Part shown: positions 41,833 to 50,329 of the stretch, one piece after another
Layout of the letters: the number at the start of each line of letters is the position of its first letter
Numbering within the stretch: position 1 is the first letter of the stretch
Assembly: GCA_022835495.1 (NCBI GenBank)
Contig: BQOK01000001.1
Span: 434,001 to 498,000 of the forward strand
DNA length: 64,000 bases
Origin: Oscillospiraceae bacterium
GTDB lineage: Bacteria > Bacillota > Clostridia > Oscillospirales > Ruminococcaceae
Reading direction: 5' to 3'
Program-made: the position numbers and the translations under genes
Notes under the pieces: generated by a model
What the model was told of the DNA's origin: nothing
What the model saw: only the letters and a program-made list of their open reading frames with translations
The model's database searches: none

Positions 41833-42906
41833 TTACAGGCCCGCCGGGGGTACAGCGGCATTGGGTGGGGTACCGGCCTCGATGGCCACCTTGATCACGC
41901 CGCCCCGGCGGTTTTCAAACAGTTCAAAGGCCGCATCCACCTGGCACAGGGGGTAGGTGTGGGTGATCAGGGGAAGGGTGTTGAGCCTGCCGGCGGCAAT
42001 CAGCCCAAGGATTTCCGGGCAATCGCAGCCGTCGACCCCGCCGGTTTTGAAGGTCAGGTTCTTGCCGTACATTTGGGGCAATGGCAGCAGCTGCGGCTCG
42101 CTGTAAAGGGCGACCACCGTGACGATCGCGTTCGGGCGGGCGCACTGCCAGGCCAGCTGGAAGGTGGCGGGGCCGCCCGCGGCCTCGATCACCCGGTCGG
42201 CGCCGCCGTGCGGGCTGTTGGCGCGCACAAAAGCTGCTGCGTGTTCCGGCCCCACCGTGAGGACGTGGGGGTAATGCAGGCGCACGGACCGGCGCCGCGC
42301 AGGATCTTTTTCGCACACGATGACCCTTTGGGGCTGCTTTAGCAGCACGCATTCCAGGGTGCAAAGGCCGGTGGGCCCGGCCCCGATCAGCAGCACCGTG
42401 TCGGCCGGGGTTATCTCGGAGATGCGGGCCGCCCAAAAGCCGGTGGCCAGCAAATCGCCCACGAACAGGGCCTGCCGGTCGCTCACACCCGCGGGGATGG
42501 GGGTCAGGCCCTGGTCCGCGTGGGGCACCCGCACATATTCAGCCAGGCCGCCGTCGATCCGGCAGCCCAGCGCCCACCCGCCGTCCGGGTCGGTGCAGTT
42601 GTTCACATAGCCCTGCCGGCAGAAAAAGCACTGGCCGCAAAAGGTTTCCACATTCACGGCGACCCGGTCGCCGGGGGCCACTGCGGTCACAGCGGCGCCC
42701 GCCTTCTCCACAACGCCCACCAGTTCGTGGCCCACCGTGACGCCGGGCACCGCCCGGGGCACGCTGCCGTGTTTGATGTGCAGGTCGCTGGTGCAGATGC
42801 TGGCCAGGCTTACCCGCACGATCGCATCCCGCGGGTCCAGCAAAACAGGCTTTGACTTTTCCAGCAGGCCGAACCGGCCGGGCCCGGTGTAGGTATAAGC
42901 TAACAT
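41833..42906 (-). CDS. zinc-dependent medium-chain alcohol dehydrogenase
   Basis: 357 residues from the ATG with GGGAGG 8 nt upstream (an ATG two codons earlier is too close to that site). Catalytic zinc ligands CTSDLHIKHG and GHELVG; structural zinc cysteines in CGQCFFCRQGYVNNC; the Rossmann motif VLLIGAGPTGLCTL. Related to sorbitol/threonine-type dehydrogenases. Substrate unknown. Divergent from the ketopantoate reductase. Confidence 0.9.
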   Translation of the reverse strand: MLAYTYTGPGRFGLLEKSKPVLLDPRDAIVRVSLASICTSDLHIKHGSVPRAVPGVTVGHELVGVVEKAGAAVTAVAPGDRVAVNVETFCGQCFFCRQGYVNNCTDPDGGWALGCRIDGGLAEYVRVPHADQGLTPIPAGVSDRQALFVGDLLATGFWAARISEITPADTVLLIGAGPTGLCTLECVLLKQPQRVIVCEKDPARRRSVRLHYPHVLTVGPEHAAAFVRANSPHGGADRVIEAAGGPATFQLAWQCARPNAIVTVVALYSEPQLLPLPQMYGKNLTFKTGGVDGCDCPEILGLIAAGRLNTLPLITHTYPLCQVDAAFELFENRRGGVIKVAIEAGTPPNAAVPPAGL

Positions 42907-43031
42907 TGGCATCGCCTCCCGGCTCCCAGTATACGGCACAGGCAAAAAAACCGCAAGTGCCGGCCGCCGGTGTTCTTTTTTTACAAAATGCTGTATACTG
43001 GAACAAACGCAAACGAAAGGGCGGGAAGGAT

Positions 43032-43961
43032 ATGGCTTTGGAAAACCGGCCCACGGCGGCCCTGATCGGCCTGGGGGCGCTGGGCATTTTATACGGCGAA
43101 AAGCTGCTGCAGGGGTTGGGGGCGGACCGGCTGCGGGTGATTGCAGGCGCGGAGCGGGCCGCGCGCTACCGGCAGCAGGGGGTGCTGTGCAACGGCAGGC
43201 GGTGCGAATTTTCGTACACCGCGCCCGGAGAGGCCACCGGCCCGGCGGACCTGGTGATCTTTGCAGTGAAAGCCACGGGGCTTGCAGAGGCCATCCGGGA
43301 CGCCAAAAACCAGGTGGGACCAAACACAGTGCTGCTGTCTGTGCTGAACGGCATCACCAGCGAGCGGGAGCTTGCGGCGACGTTTGGGCCGGAAAAAGTG
43401 CTTTACAGCGTGGCCCAAGGCATGGACGCGGTGCGCCGGGGCACGGCCCTTACCTACACCCATGCCGGCACCCTGGCGCTGGGCGAGGCGGACGGCGCCA
43501 TAACGGCGCGGCTGAAGGCGGTGGCTGCCTTGCTGGAAGGATGCGGCATCGCCTGCCAGCTGCGGGGCGACATCCTGCGCCACCAGTGGAGCAAGCTGAT
43601 GCTGAACGTGGGGGTGAACCAGGCCACCGCCGTGTACGGAACCGATTACAGCGGGGTGCAGGCGCCCGGCCCGGCGCGCCAGGCGATGCTGGCCGCCATG
43701 GAGGAGGCCCGGGCTGTGGCCGCCGCCCAGGGCGTGAGCCTGACGGAGCGGGACGTGGAGGGCTGGCTGGAGCTGCTGGCTACCTTTGACCCCCGGGGTA
43801 TGCCAAGCATGCGGCAGGATGTGCTGGCCCGGCGGCCCACCGAGGTGGAGCTGTTTGCGGGCACGATCACACGCCTGGGCCGCGAAACCGGGGTGCCCAC
43901 CCCGGTGAACGACCGTTTTTTGCAGGAAATCCGCGCCATGGAGGCCGGCTGGAGCCGGTAA
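43032..43961 (+). CDS. panE: 2-dehydropantoate 2-reductase
   Basis: 309 residues. NADPH-dependent reduction of ketopantoate to pantoate for coenzyme A. N-terminal GLGALGILYGEKL, then DLVIFAVKATGLAEAI, NGITSERELAATFG and the C-terminal catalytic helix WSKLMLNVGVNQATAVYG with the conserved Lys and Asn. Close paralogues of this family act on other 2-keto acids, so the assignment to pantoate is likely but not certain. GGGAAGGAT precedes the ATG. Confidence 0.85.
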   Translation: MALENRPTAALIGLGALGILYGEKLLQGLGADRLRVIAGAERAARYRQQGVLCNGRRCEFSYTAPGEATGPADLVIFAVKATGLAEAIRDAKNQVGPNTVLLSVLNGITSERELAATFGPEKVLYSVAQGMDAVRRGTALTYTHAGTLALGEADGAITARLKAVAALLEGCGIACQLRGDILRHQWSKLMLNVGVNQATAVYGTDYSGVQAPGPARQAMLAAMEEARAVAAAQGVSLTERDVEGWLELLATFDPRGMPSMRQDVLARRPTEVELFAGTITRLGRETGVPTPVNDRFLQEIRAMEAGWSR

Positions 43962-44009
43962 AAGGGGCCTGCGAGGGCGCGCTTTGGACCGGGGTTTGGG
44001 CGCAGCGAT

Positions 44010-44056
44010 AAAAAAGTGTTTTCAGCGGCCGGCAAGGCCGCTGAAAACACTTTTTT
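44010..44056. terminator. bidirectional terminator
   Basis: AAAAGTGTTTTCAGCGGCC, GGCAA loop and the exact complement, with A and T tracts on the two sides. It lies between panE and the convergent cyclo-ligase gene. Confidence 0.9.
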
Positions 44057-44104
44057 ACATGGATGCTGCCGCGCTGCGCAAGCGGGCAACCCCCGCCGCG
44101 GCCG

Positions 44105-44677
44105 CTACAACACGCCTTTTTCGGTGATGACGAGGTCCACCGGAACGTCCAGCGGGCCGCAGGGAAGGCTGGGGAACACCGCCAGATCCGGGCAGAACAC
44201 CGCGGTGGAGCCGCGCACCCGGGTCAGAAACCGGTCGTAATAACCGCCGCCGTGCCCCAGCCGAACGCCGCCGGGCGCGGCGGCAAGGCAGGGCGCCACC
44301 ACCAGGTCGATCTGCTCCGGCTCGGCCACGGGCAGGCCCTTGGGCGGCTCGAGAATGCCGTGGGGGCCGGGCTGCAGCGCAAACAGCGCGGCCACTTTCA
44401 AGGCTTCCATGTGGCCCGGAAGCTCCTGCTGGCGGGGCAGGCACAGGGTGCGCCCGCTGCCCAGCACGGCCTGCAGAAGGGCCGTGGTGTCCGGCTCTTT
44501 GGCGCAGCTCATATAGCACATCACGGTGCGGGCGGTGCGCCACACCGGCAGCGCCTGGAGGTGCTGCAGCATGAGCCAGCCCCAGAACTTTGTCTGCTCG
44601 GGCGTGACCGGCAAAAGGCGGGCGCGCGCCTCCAGGCGCGCGGTATGTTTTTGTTGCGCAAGGCTTGGCTGCTGCAT
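44105..44677 (-). CDS. 5-formyltetrahydrofolate cyclo-ligase
   Basis: 190 residues from the ATG with GGAGG 9 nt upstream. Converts 5-formyl-THF to 5,10-methenyl-THF with ATP. The signature LGHGGGYYDRFL and the preceding PCLAAAPGGVRLG are present, as is the N-terminal basic ARLEARARLL. Together with fhs, purN and AICAR transformylase it covers formyl-folate supply in this window. The upstream extended -10 (TGCTATAAT, minus strand, 44720-44712) is its likely promoter. Confidence 0.92.
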   Translation of the reverse strand: MQQPSLAQQKHTARLEARARLLPVTPEQTKFWGWLMLQHLQALPVWRTARTVMCYMSCAKEPDTTALLQAVLGSGRTLCLPRQQELPGHMEALKVAALFALQPGPHGILEPPKGLPVAEPEQIDLVVAPCLAAAPGGVRLGHGGGYYDRFLTRVRGSTAVFCPDLAVFPSLPCGPLDVPVDLVITEKGVL

Positions 44678-44767
44678 AAGGCGGCGCCTCCTGATCGGTA
44701 TGTTCCATTTCATTATAGCATGTTTCCCCCTGGATTTTGAGCAAAATGTGGAAATTTTGTGCGCCCC

Positions 44768-44797
44768 TTGTGCGCCGGTGTGCTCGTCCTGTATAAT
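44768..44797 (+). promoter_or_regulatory. promoter of the D,D-carboxypeptidase gene
   Basis: TTGTGC (44768-44773), 18-bp spacer, TATAAT (44792-44797). Confidence 0.65.
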
Positions 44798-44868
44798 AGA
44801 AAAAAGAATTTGCCGGGCCCCTTGTGCGCGCCCGTGGGGATACGATAAAGCGAGAGGGAAGAACCAAC

Positions 44869-46290
44869 GTGAAAAAACTGCTCTGTGCACTGTGCGCGGC
44901 GGCCCTGGCCGCCGCTGCTTTTGCGCCCGGCGCCCTGGCCGAGAGCGCGCCCCCCGAAACCTTTTGCGAGGCCTATATCGTGGTGGATGCGGACACCGGC
45001 CAGGTGCTGCTGGAAAAGAATGCCGACGAGGTGCTTTACCCCGCCTCGATCACCAAGATCATGACCCTGGCGCTGGCCTGTGAAAAGGCCCAGGGCGACT
45101 GGGACACCCAGCTCACCATCAGCTACGAGGTGGCCCACAACCTGGAGGCGCGCTCGACCCACATTGCCCTTTTGCCGGGCGAGGTGGTGCGCCTGGAGGA
45201 CGTTTTGTACGGCACCGAGCTGGAGAGCGCCAACGACGGCGCCAACGCGCTGGCCGAATATTTTGGCGCGGACGGCACCATTCAGGGCGGCGTGGACGCG
45301 ATGAACGCCAAGGCCGCGGAGCTGGGCCTTACCAATACCCATTATATGAACCCCCACGGCCTGTATGCCGACGAGCACTACACCACCGCCCGGGACATGG
45401 CCGCCCTGACCCGCTGGGCGCTCACCGTGCCCGGTTTTGAAACGGTGTTCTGCCGCACCGAGCCTTGGGAGATGGAGCCCACCAACCTGCAGAAGGCCCG
45501 CACCTTCCACAACACCGATTGGATGCGCATTTCGGGCGATTACTACCGCACCTATGCCAAGGGCTCCAAAATGGGCTTTCACGATCAGGCCATGACCACC
45601 TTTGTGAACTATGCCGAGCAGGAGGGCATGCGCATTATTTCGGTGGAGCTGAAATGCCCCCGCCTGGAAGACAAATACCGCGACGCCTGCGCGCTGCTGG
45701 ACTATACCTTTGAACATTTCCGCCGGGTGGAGGTGCCCGCCCCGCAGGACTCGTTCCAGGTGCCGCTGGTGGGCGGCGGCGGGGCGCTGGGCGAGGTGAC
45801 CGTGAAGGCGGTGGGGGCCAGCGTGCTGCTGCACGACGACTTTACCGCGGCCGACGTGGACGCGGATTATTCGGTGCCCGAGCAGTATGTGCTGGGCCGG
45901 CCCTTCACGGCCAGGGTGCATTTTTCGCTGCGGGAGAACCCTTTGCAGCCCACCGACCTGGGGGGCGAAACGCTGGAGGTGACCGGCCTGCCCGAGGTGC
46001 TGCAGGCCAGCACCTATGTGCCCCAAAAGTCGCTGGCGCCGCGCCAGAGTTACCTTGGGTGGGGCGTGGGGGCTGCCGCGGCCCTGCTGGCGCTGGTGCT
46101 GGTGCTGCGGCTGCTGCGCCGCGGCAGCGGGCCCAAGCCCTTTAAGCACGGCAAAACAAAGCCCATTACCGAGGCGGACTGGAGCATCATCACCCGCCAG
46201 CCCCTGCCCGCCGAGGATCTGACGCCCCGCGCCAAGGGCAAGCCCAGCCAGGGCTACGGCCAGGGCGCAGGCCAACGCCCCCGCCAGTAA
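44869..46290 (+). CDS. D-alanyl-D-alanine carboxypeptidase (DacF-like)
   Basis: 473 residues from a GTG with GAGAGGGAAG upstream. Signal peptide (KKLLCALCAAALAAAAFAPG). Peptidase S11 core: SxxK in YPASITKIMTL, SxN in LESANDGANAL and a KMG in YAKGSKMGFH where KTG is usual. A beta-rich PBP5-type C-terminal domain, one membrane segment near residue 400 (LGWGVGAAAALLALVLVLRLL) and a short cytosolic basic tail follow. Trims the stem peptide of peptidoglycan. The Thr-to-Met change is unusual. Confidence 0.9.
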   Translation: MKKLLCALCAAALAAAAFAPGALAESAPPETFCEAYIVVDADTGQVLLEKNADEVLYPASITKIMTLALACEKAQGDWDTQLTISYEVAHNLEARSTHIALLPGEVVRLEDVLYGTELESANDGANALAEYFGADGTIQGGVDAMNAKAAELGLTNTHYMNPHGLYADEHYTTARDMAALTRWALTVPGFETVFCRTEPWEMEPTNLQKARTFHNTDWMRISGDYYRTYAKGSKMGFHDQAMTTFVNYAEQEGMRIISVELKCPRLEDKYRDACALLDYTFEHFRRVEVPAPQDSFQVPLVGGGGALGEVTVKAVGASVLLHDDFTAADVDADYSVPEQYVLGRPFTARVHFSLRENPLQPTDLGGETLEVTGLPEVLQASTYVPQKSLAPRQSYLGWGVGAAAALLALVLVLRLLRRGSGPKPFKHGKTKPITEADWSIITRQPLPAEDLTPRAKGKPSQGYGQGAGQRPRQ

Positions 46291-46326
46291 AACCCACAGG
46301 CGCAGCCCCGCGCTGCGCACTGTTTG

Positions 46327-46371
46327 AATGCCCCGCCCCCCGCAGCAAAACGCGGCAGGCGGGGCATTTGT
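46327..46371 (+). terminator. terminator after the D,D-carboxypeptidase
   Basis: AATGCCCCGCC and GGCGGGGCATT flank a short GC-rich inner hairpin; only a weak T run follows. Confidence 0.6.
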
Positions 46372-46447
46372 GTGGCGAACAGCCCCTGCAAAATGCGATA
46401 AATTACAAAAAAGTTACAACCTTGAACGCGGAATTGGGGATTTTAGG

Positions 46448-46476
46448 TTGCGAATCGGGGCCCGATAGGGTACAAT
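46448..46476 (+). promoter_or_regulatory. promoter of the polysaccharide cluster
   Basis: TTGCGA (46448-46453), 17-bp spacer, TACAAT (46471-46476). The start point of about 46483 argues against upstream ATG choices for the first gene. Confidence 0.7.
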
Positions 46477-46538
46477 ATACGATGGATCATACCGGGTGGC
46501 CGCGGGCCTGCCCGATTGGAAAAAGGGGGCCGAAACGC

Positions 46539-47636
46539 TTGAACATCCTGCCCAACGACCTGCATCGGCAGTACAGCCTGCACGCGGCGGAATACGAGGA
46601 AAAAGCCCTGGAGGTGCTGCGCAGCGGCTGGTACATCCTGGGCAAAGAGGTGGAGGCGTTTGAGGCCGAGTGGGCCGCCTACATCGGCGCGCGGCACTGC
46701 GTGGGCCTAGCCAGCGGGCTGGACGCCCTGTGGATCAGCTTCCGGCTGCTGGGCGTGGGCGAGGGCGACGAGGTGATCGTGTGCTCCAACGCCTACATCG
46801 CCTGCGTGATGGGGATTTCCATGAACGGCGCGCGCCCGGTGTTTGTGGAGCCGGACGAATACGACAACATCGACGCAGAAAAAATCGAGGCCGCCGTTAC
46901 CCCCCGCACCAAGGCGATCCTGGCGGTGCATCTGTTCGGCCAGGCCTGTGATATGGACCGCGTGATGGAGATCGCCCGCCGGCACGGCCTGCGGGTGGTG
47001 GAGGACTGCGCCCAGAGCCACGGCAACCACTGGCGCGGCAGAACGGTGGGCACCTTTGGGGATGTGGGCTGCTTTTCCTTTTACCCCACCAAGGGCTGCG
47101 GCGCTTTTGGCGACGCGGGCTGCATTGTGACAGACGACGCGGACCTGGCCGAGAGGTTCCGAGTGTACCGGAACTACGGCAGCGAGCGGCGCTACCACAA
47201 CCGGGTGGTGGGCACAAACTCGCGCCTGGACGAATTGCAGGCGGGGCTGCTGCGGGTCAAGCTGCGCCATTTGGACGAGTTCAACGCCGAGCGCCGGGCC
47301 ATTGCGGCCCGCTATACCGCGGAGCTGGAAAACCCCCGGGTGCGCCTGCCCCGGGTGCGCCCCGGCGCCGACTGCACCTGGCACCAGTATGTGGTGCACG
47401 CGGAAGGGCGGGACGAGCTGGCCGCCTTTTTGAAAGGGCGGGGCATCGGCACCATCATCCATTACCCCATCCCGCCGCACCTTTCGCAGGCGTATGCCTA
47501 CCTTGGCAAAAAGCCGGGCGATTACCCCATTGCCGAGCGGTACGCGGGCGAGGTGCTGAGCCTGCCCATGTACAACGGGATGACCGCCGCCGAGCAGGGC
47601 GCGGTGATCGACGCCATCAACAGTTGGGAGCCGTGA
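46539..47636 (+). CDS. dTDP-sugar 3-aminotransferase (FdtB/QdtB-like)
   Basis: 365 residues from a TTG (AAGGGGG site 9 nt upstream); a longer reading from the ATG at 46482 would be leaderless. DegT/DnrJ/EryC1 family: VGLASGLDALWISFRLLGVG, AVHLFGQACDMD, VVEDCAQSHGNHWRG and the PLP lysine in FSFYPTKGCGAFGDAG. Followed by an FdtA/QdtA-type isomerase, which together make dTDP-3-amino-3,6-dideoxyhexose (Fuc3N or Qui3N). Lacks the acetyltransferase partner here. Confidence 0.88.
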   Translation: MNILPNDLHRQYSLHAAEYEEKALEVLRSGWYILGKEVEAFEAEWAAYIGARHCVGLASGLDALWISFRLLGVGEGDEVIVCSNAYIACVMGISMNGARPVFVEPDEYDNIDAEKIEAAVTPRTKAILAVHLFGQACDMDRVMEIARRHGLRVVEDCAQSHGNHWRGRTVGTFGDVGCFSFYPTKGCGAFGDAGCIVTDDADLAERFRVYRNYGSERRYHNRVVGTNSRLDELQAGLLRVKLRHLDEFNAERRAIAARYTAELENPRVRLPRVRPGADCTWHQYVVHAEGRDELAAFLKGRGIGTIIHYPIPPHLSQAYAYLGKKPGDYPIAERYAGEVLSLPMYNGMTAAEQGAVIDAINSWEP

Positions 47637-47637
47637 G

Positions 47638-48069
47638 ATGTACAATAAAAACTACGACAAGATACGCATGCTGCGCTTTGGCGATCTGGGCGACGAGCGG
47701 GGCAGCCTGATCGTGGTGGAGGGCGACGAGGACGTGCCCTTTGAGATCCGGCGGGTGTTCTATATGTACGGCAGCGACGCCGCCATCGTGCGGGGGCAGC
47801 ACGCCAACCGGCGCAGCGAATTTGTGCTGATCAACGTGGCGGGCCGCAGCAAGGTGCGGGTGGACGACGGCCTGGGCCGGGAACAGGTCTACAGCCTGGA
47901 CACCCCCAACACCGGCATTTACATCCCCAGCATGGTGTGGAAGGATATGTACGATTTTTCGCCCGACAGTGTGCTGCTGGTGCTGGCCAGCGAGCATTAC
48001 GACGGGGGCGAATACCTGCGGGATTATGCGCAGTTCAAGGCTGCCGTGACCTGTATGGAGCAAAAGTGA
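47638..48069 (+). CDS. dTDP-4-keto-6-deoxyhexose 3,4-ketoisomerase (FdtA/QdtA-like)
   Basis: 143 residues, one cupin domain. GDLGDERGSLIVVEGDEDVPF, RVFYMYG, RGQHANRRSEFVLINVAG and PNTGIYIPSMVWKDMYDFSPDS (two adjoining blocks) match the WxcM/FdtA family, with the catalytic His in RGxHAH-like RGQHAN. Moves the keto group from C4 to C3 of dTDP-4-keto-6-deoxyglucose to supply the aminotransferase encoded 1 bp upstream. Confidence 0.87.
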   Translation: MYNKNYDKIRMLRFGDLGDERGSLIVVEGDEDVPFEIRRVFYMYGSDAAIVRGQHANRRSEFVLINVAGRSKVRVDDGLGREQVYSLDTPNTGIYIPSMVWKDMYDFSPDSVLLVLASEHYDGGEYLRDYAQFKAAVTCMEQK

Positions 48070-48089
48070 AAAGGGGAGCGTTGGAAGCA

Positions 48090-48656
48090 ATGGCAAAATT
48101 CAAGTTTATCGAAACCGAGCTGCCGGGGGTGCTGGTGGTGGAGCCCACCGTGTTCGGCGACGCGCGGGGCTACTTTATGGAAACCTTTCAGAAAGAGGAG
48201 TTCGCCGCCGCCGGCATTGCCGATGAGTTCGTGCAGGACAACCAGTCCAAAAGCCGGCGGGGGGTGCTGCGGGGGGTGCATTTTCAAACCCGGCACACCC
48301 AGGGCAAGCTGGTGCGTGTGACCAAGGGCGAGGTGTTCGACGTGGCGGTGGACTGCCGCCCCCACAGCCCGGCTTTCGGCAAATGGGTGGGCGTGACCCT
48401 GAGCGAGGAGAACAAAAAGCAGTTCTATGTGCCGAAAGGCATCGCCCACGGCTTTTTGGTGCTGAGCGACGAGGCCGAGTTCTGCTACAAGTGCACCGAT
48501 TATTACGACCCCGCCGCCGAGGGGGGCATCCCTTACGACGACGCCACGGTGGCGATCGACTGGCCGGACTGCGGCTGCGAATACCTTTTGAGCGAAAAGG
48601 ATACAAAACACCTGCCCTTTGCGCAGCAGACCTTCGATTATTTTGAAAGGTGGTAA
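48090..48656 (+). CDS. rfbC: dTDP-4-dehydrorhamnose 3,5-epimerase
   Basis: 188 residues. Cupin epimerase with RRGVLRGVHFQ (active-site His), GKLVRVTKGEVFDVAVDCR and the Tyr/His region FYVPKGIAHGFLVLSD. Makes dTDP-4-keto-L-rhamnose. It competes with the isomerase above for the same intermediate, so the cluster probably builds both L-rhamnose and a 3-amino sugar. RfbA, RfbB and RfbD are not in the window. Confidence 0.93.
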   Translation: MAKFKFIETELPGVLVVEPTVFGDARGYFMETFQKEEFAAAGIADEFVQDNQSKSRRGVLRGVHFQTRHTQGKLVRVTKGEVFDVAVDCRPHSPAFGKWVGVTLSEENKKQFYVPKGIAHGFLVLSDEAEFCYKCTDYYDPAAEGGIPYDDATVAIDWPDCGCEYLLSEKDTKHLPFAQQTFDYFERW

Positions 48657-48663
48657 CGCCGCT

Positions 48664-49461
48664 TTGACTACGGTACGCCTGTATCTCAAGGACTTTTTCC
48701 GCTACCGGTACCTGTTGTACAACCTGATCAGCCGGGATTTCAAGCTCAAGTACCGCCGCAGCGTGCTGGGCGTTGCATGGAGCGTTTTGAACCCGCTGCT
48801 CATGTGCGCGGTGATGGTGGTGGTGTTCGGCGGCCTGTTTGGCGGGCGGGGCAGCGGGATCGACAATTTCCCCGTTTACCTGGTGATCGGCCAGCTGATG
48901 TTCACCTTTTTCCGCGAGTCCACCACCATGGCCATGGGCAGCGTGATGGCAAACGCCATGCTGCTGCGCAAGGTGTATATCCCCAAATACATTTTTCCGC
49001 TGGAAAAGACCTGCTTTGGGCTGGTGAACTACTTTTTCAGCTTTATTGCGCTCATCATCATCATGATCGTTACCGGCACCCCGCTGCACGCCACCGTGCT
49101 GCTGGCGGTGTATCCCATCGTGACCCTGTTCTTTTTCAGCCTGGGGGTGGGGCTGGTGCTCTCGACCATGGCGGTGTTCTTCCGGGATGTGATCCACCTG
49201 TGGGAGGTGTTCACCACCGTGCTGATGTACTTTTCGGCGATCTTTTACCACCCTTCGCAGTTCGGGGTGGCGGCGCTGGAGACCTTCATTAAATTCAATC
49301 CGATCTATTGGTATATCACCGCGTTCCGCGCGGTGGTGCTGGACGGCGAGCTGCTCACCTGGAACATGGTGTGGATCTGCGGGCTGTGCAGCCTTGTGAT
49401 GCTGGCACTAGGGCTTTTGGTGTTCAAGAAAAAGCAGGACAAGTTCGTCCTGTACATGTGA
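48664..49461 (+). CDS. polysaccharide ABC exporter permease (Wzm/TagG-like)
   Basis: 265 residues from a TTG (AAAGGTGG site). Six membrane segments. The N-terminal amphipathic YLLYNLISRDFKLKYRRSVLGV and WSVLNPLLMCAVMVVVFG are hallmarks of ABC-2 polysaccharide permeases. Pairs with the ATPase encoded 12 bp downstream to export a lipid-linked glycan across the membrane. Confidence 0.92.
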   Translation: MTTVRLYLKDFFRYRYLLYNLISRDFKLKYRRSVLGVAWSVLNPLLMCAVMVVVFGGLFGGRGSGIDNFPVYLVIGQLMFTFFRESTTMAMGSVMANAMLLRKVYIPKYIFPLEKTCFGLVNYFFSFIALIIIMIVTGTPLHATVLLAVYPIVTLFFFSLGVGLVLSTMAVFFRDVIHLWEVFTTVLMYFSAIFYHPSQFGVAALETFIKFNPIYWYITAFRAVVLDGELLTWNMVWICGLCSLVMLALGLLVFKKKQDKFVLYM

Positions 49462-49473
49462 GGGGGCGGCGGA

Positions 49474-50223
49474 ATGGAACCGATCATCCAGGTAAACAAT
49501 GTTTCCATGCGCTTCAACCTGGCAAAGGAAAAGAGCGATAGCCTGAAGGAATACTTTTTGCAGCTGGCCCACGGCAAGCTGCACTTCGACGAATTCTACG
49601 CCCTGCACGACGTGAACCTGACCGTGCAGCCCGGCGATTTTTACGGGCTGATCGGGCTGAACGGCAGCGGCAAATCCACCCTGCTGAAGGTGATCTCGGG
49701 GGTGTACAAGCCCAGCGGCGGCAGTTGCACCGTGCGGGGCACCATTGCGCCGCTGATCGAGCTGGGGGCCGGCTTTGACATGGACCTGACCGCCCGCGAG
49801 AACATTTACCTGAACGGCGCGGTGCTGGGTTTTACCCCCAAATACATCGACTCCACCTTCGACGAGATCGTGGAGTTCAGCGAGTTGCGGGAGTTTTTGG
49901 ATGTGCCGCTGAAAAACTATTCCAGCGGCATGGTGGCCCGCATCGCCTTTGCCATCGCCACCATCACAAAGCCGGATATCCTGATCGCCGATGAGATTTT
50001 GAGCGTGGGCGACTTTTTGTTCCAGCAAAAGTGCGAGGAGCGCATGCAGCAGCTCATGAGCGGCGGCACCACGGTGATTTTGGTGAGCCACTCGATTGAG
50101 CAGATCGAGCGCATGTGCAACCGGGTGGCCTGGTTGGAGCACGGGCACATTAAGATGAACGGCCCCACCGAAGAGGTGTGCGCGGCCTACAAAAAGACCA
50201 CCCGCGAAAGCGACGCGCAATAG
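49474..50223 (+). CDS. polysaccharide ABC exporter ATPase (Wzt/TagH-like)
   Basis: 249 residues. Walker A GLNGSGKSTLL, signature NYSSGMVARIAF, Walker B DILIADEILSVGD. The signature YSSGM and an early insertion (KEYFLQLAHGKLHFDEFYAL) are typical of Wzt/TagH-type ATPases. It ends soon after the ATPase core, so it lacks the C-terminal carbohydrate-binding domain that some Wzt proteins use to recognise capped O-antigens. Confidence 0.93.
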   Translation: MEPIIQVNNVSMRFNLAKEKSDSLKEYFLQLAHGKLHFDEFYALHDVNLTVQPGDFYGLIGLNGSGKSTLLKVISGVYKPSGGSCTVRGTIAPLIELGAGFDMDLTARENIYLNGAVLGFTPKYIDSTFDEIVEFSELREFLDVPLKNYSSGMVARIAFAIATITKPDILIADEILSVGDFLFQQKCEERMQQLMSGGTTVILVSHSIEQIERMCNRVAWLEHGHIKMNGPTEEVCAAYKKTTRESDAQ

Positions 50224-50329
50224 CCGGGCAAAAGGGAAGAGCAGCAACAAAAAACGAACGGCCAAGGGCATGCACCTTGGCTGTTTTTAAAACCGGCCCG
50301 CTGGGCCCGCAAGGGGGAAGGAACGCACG

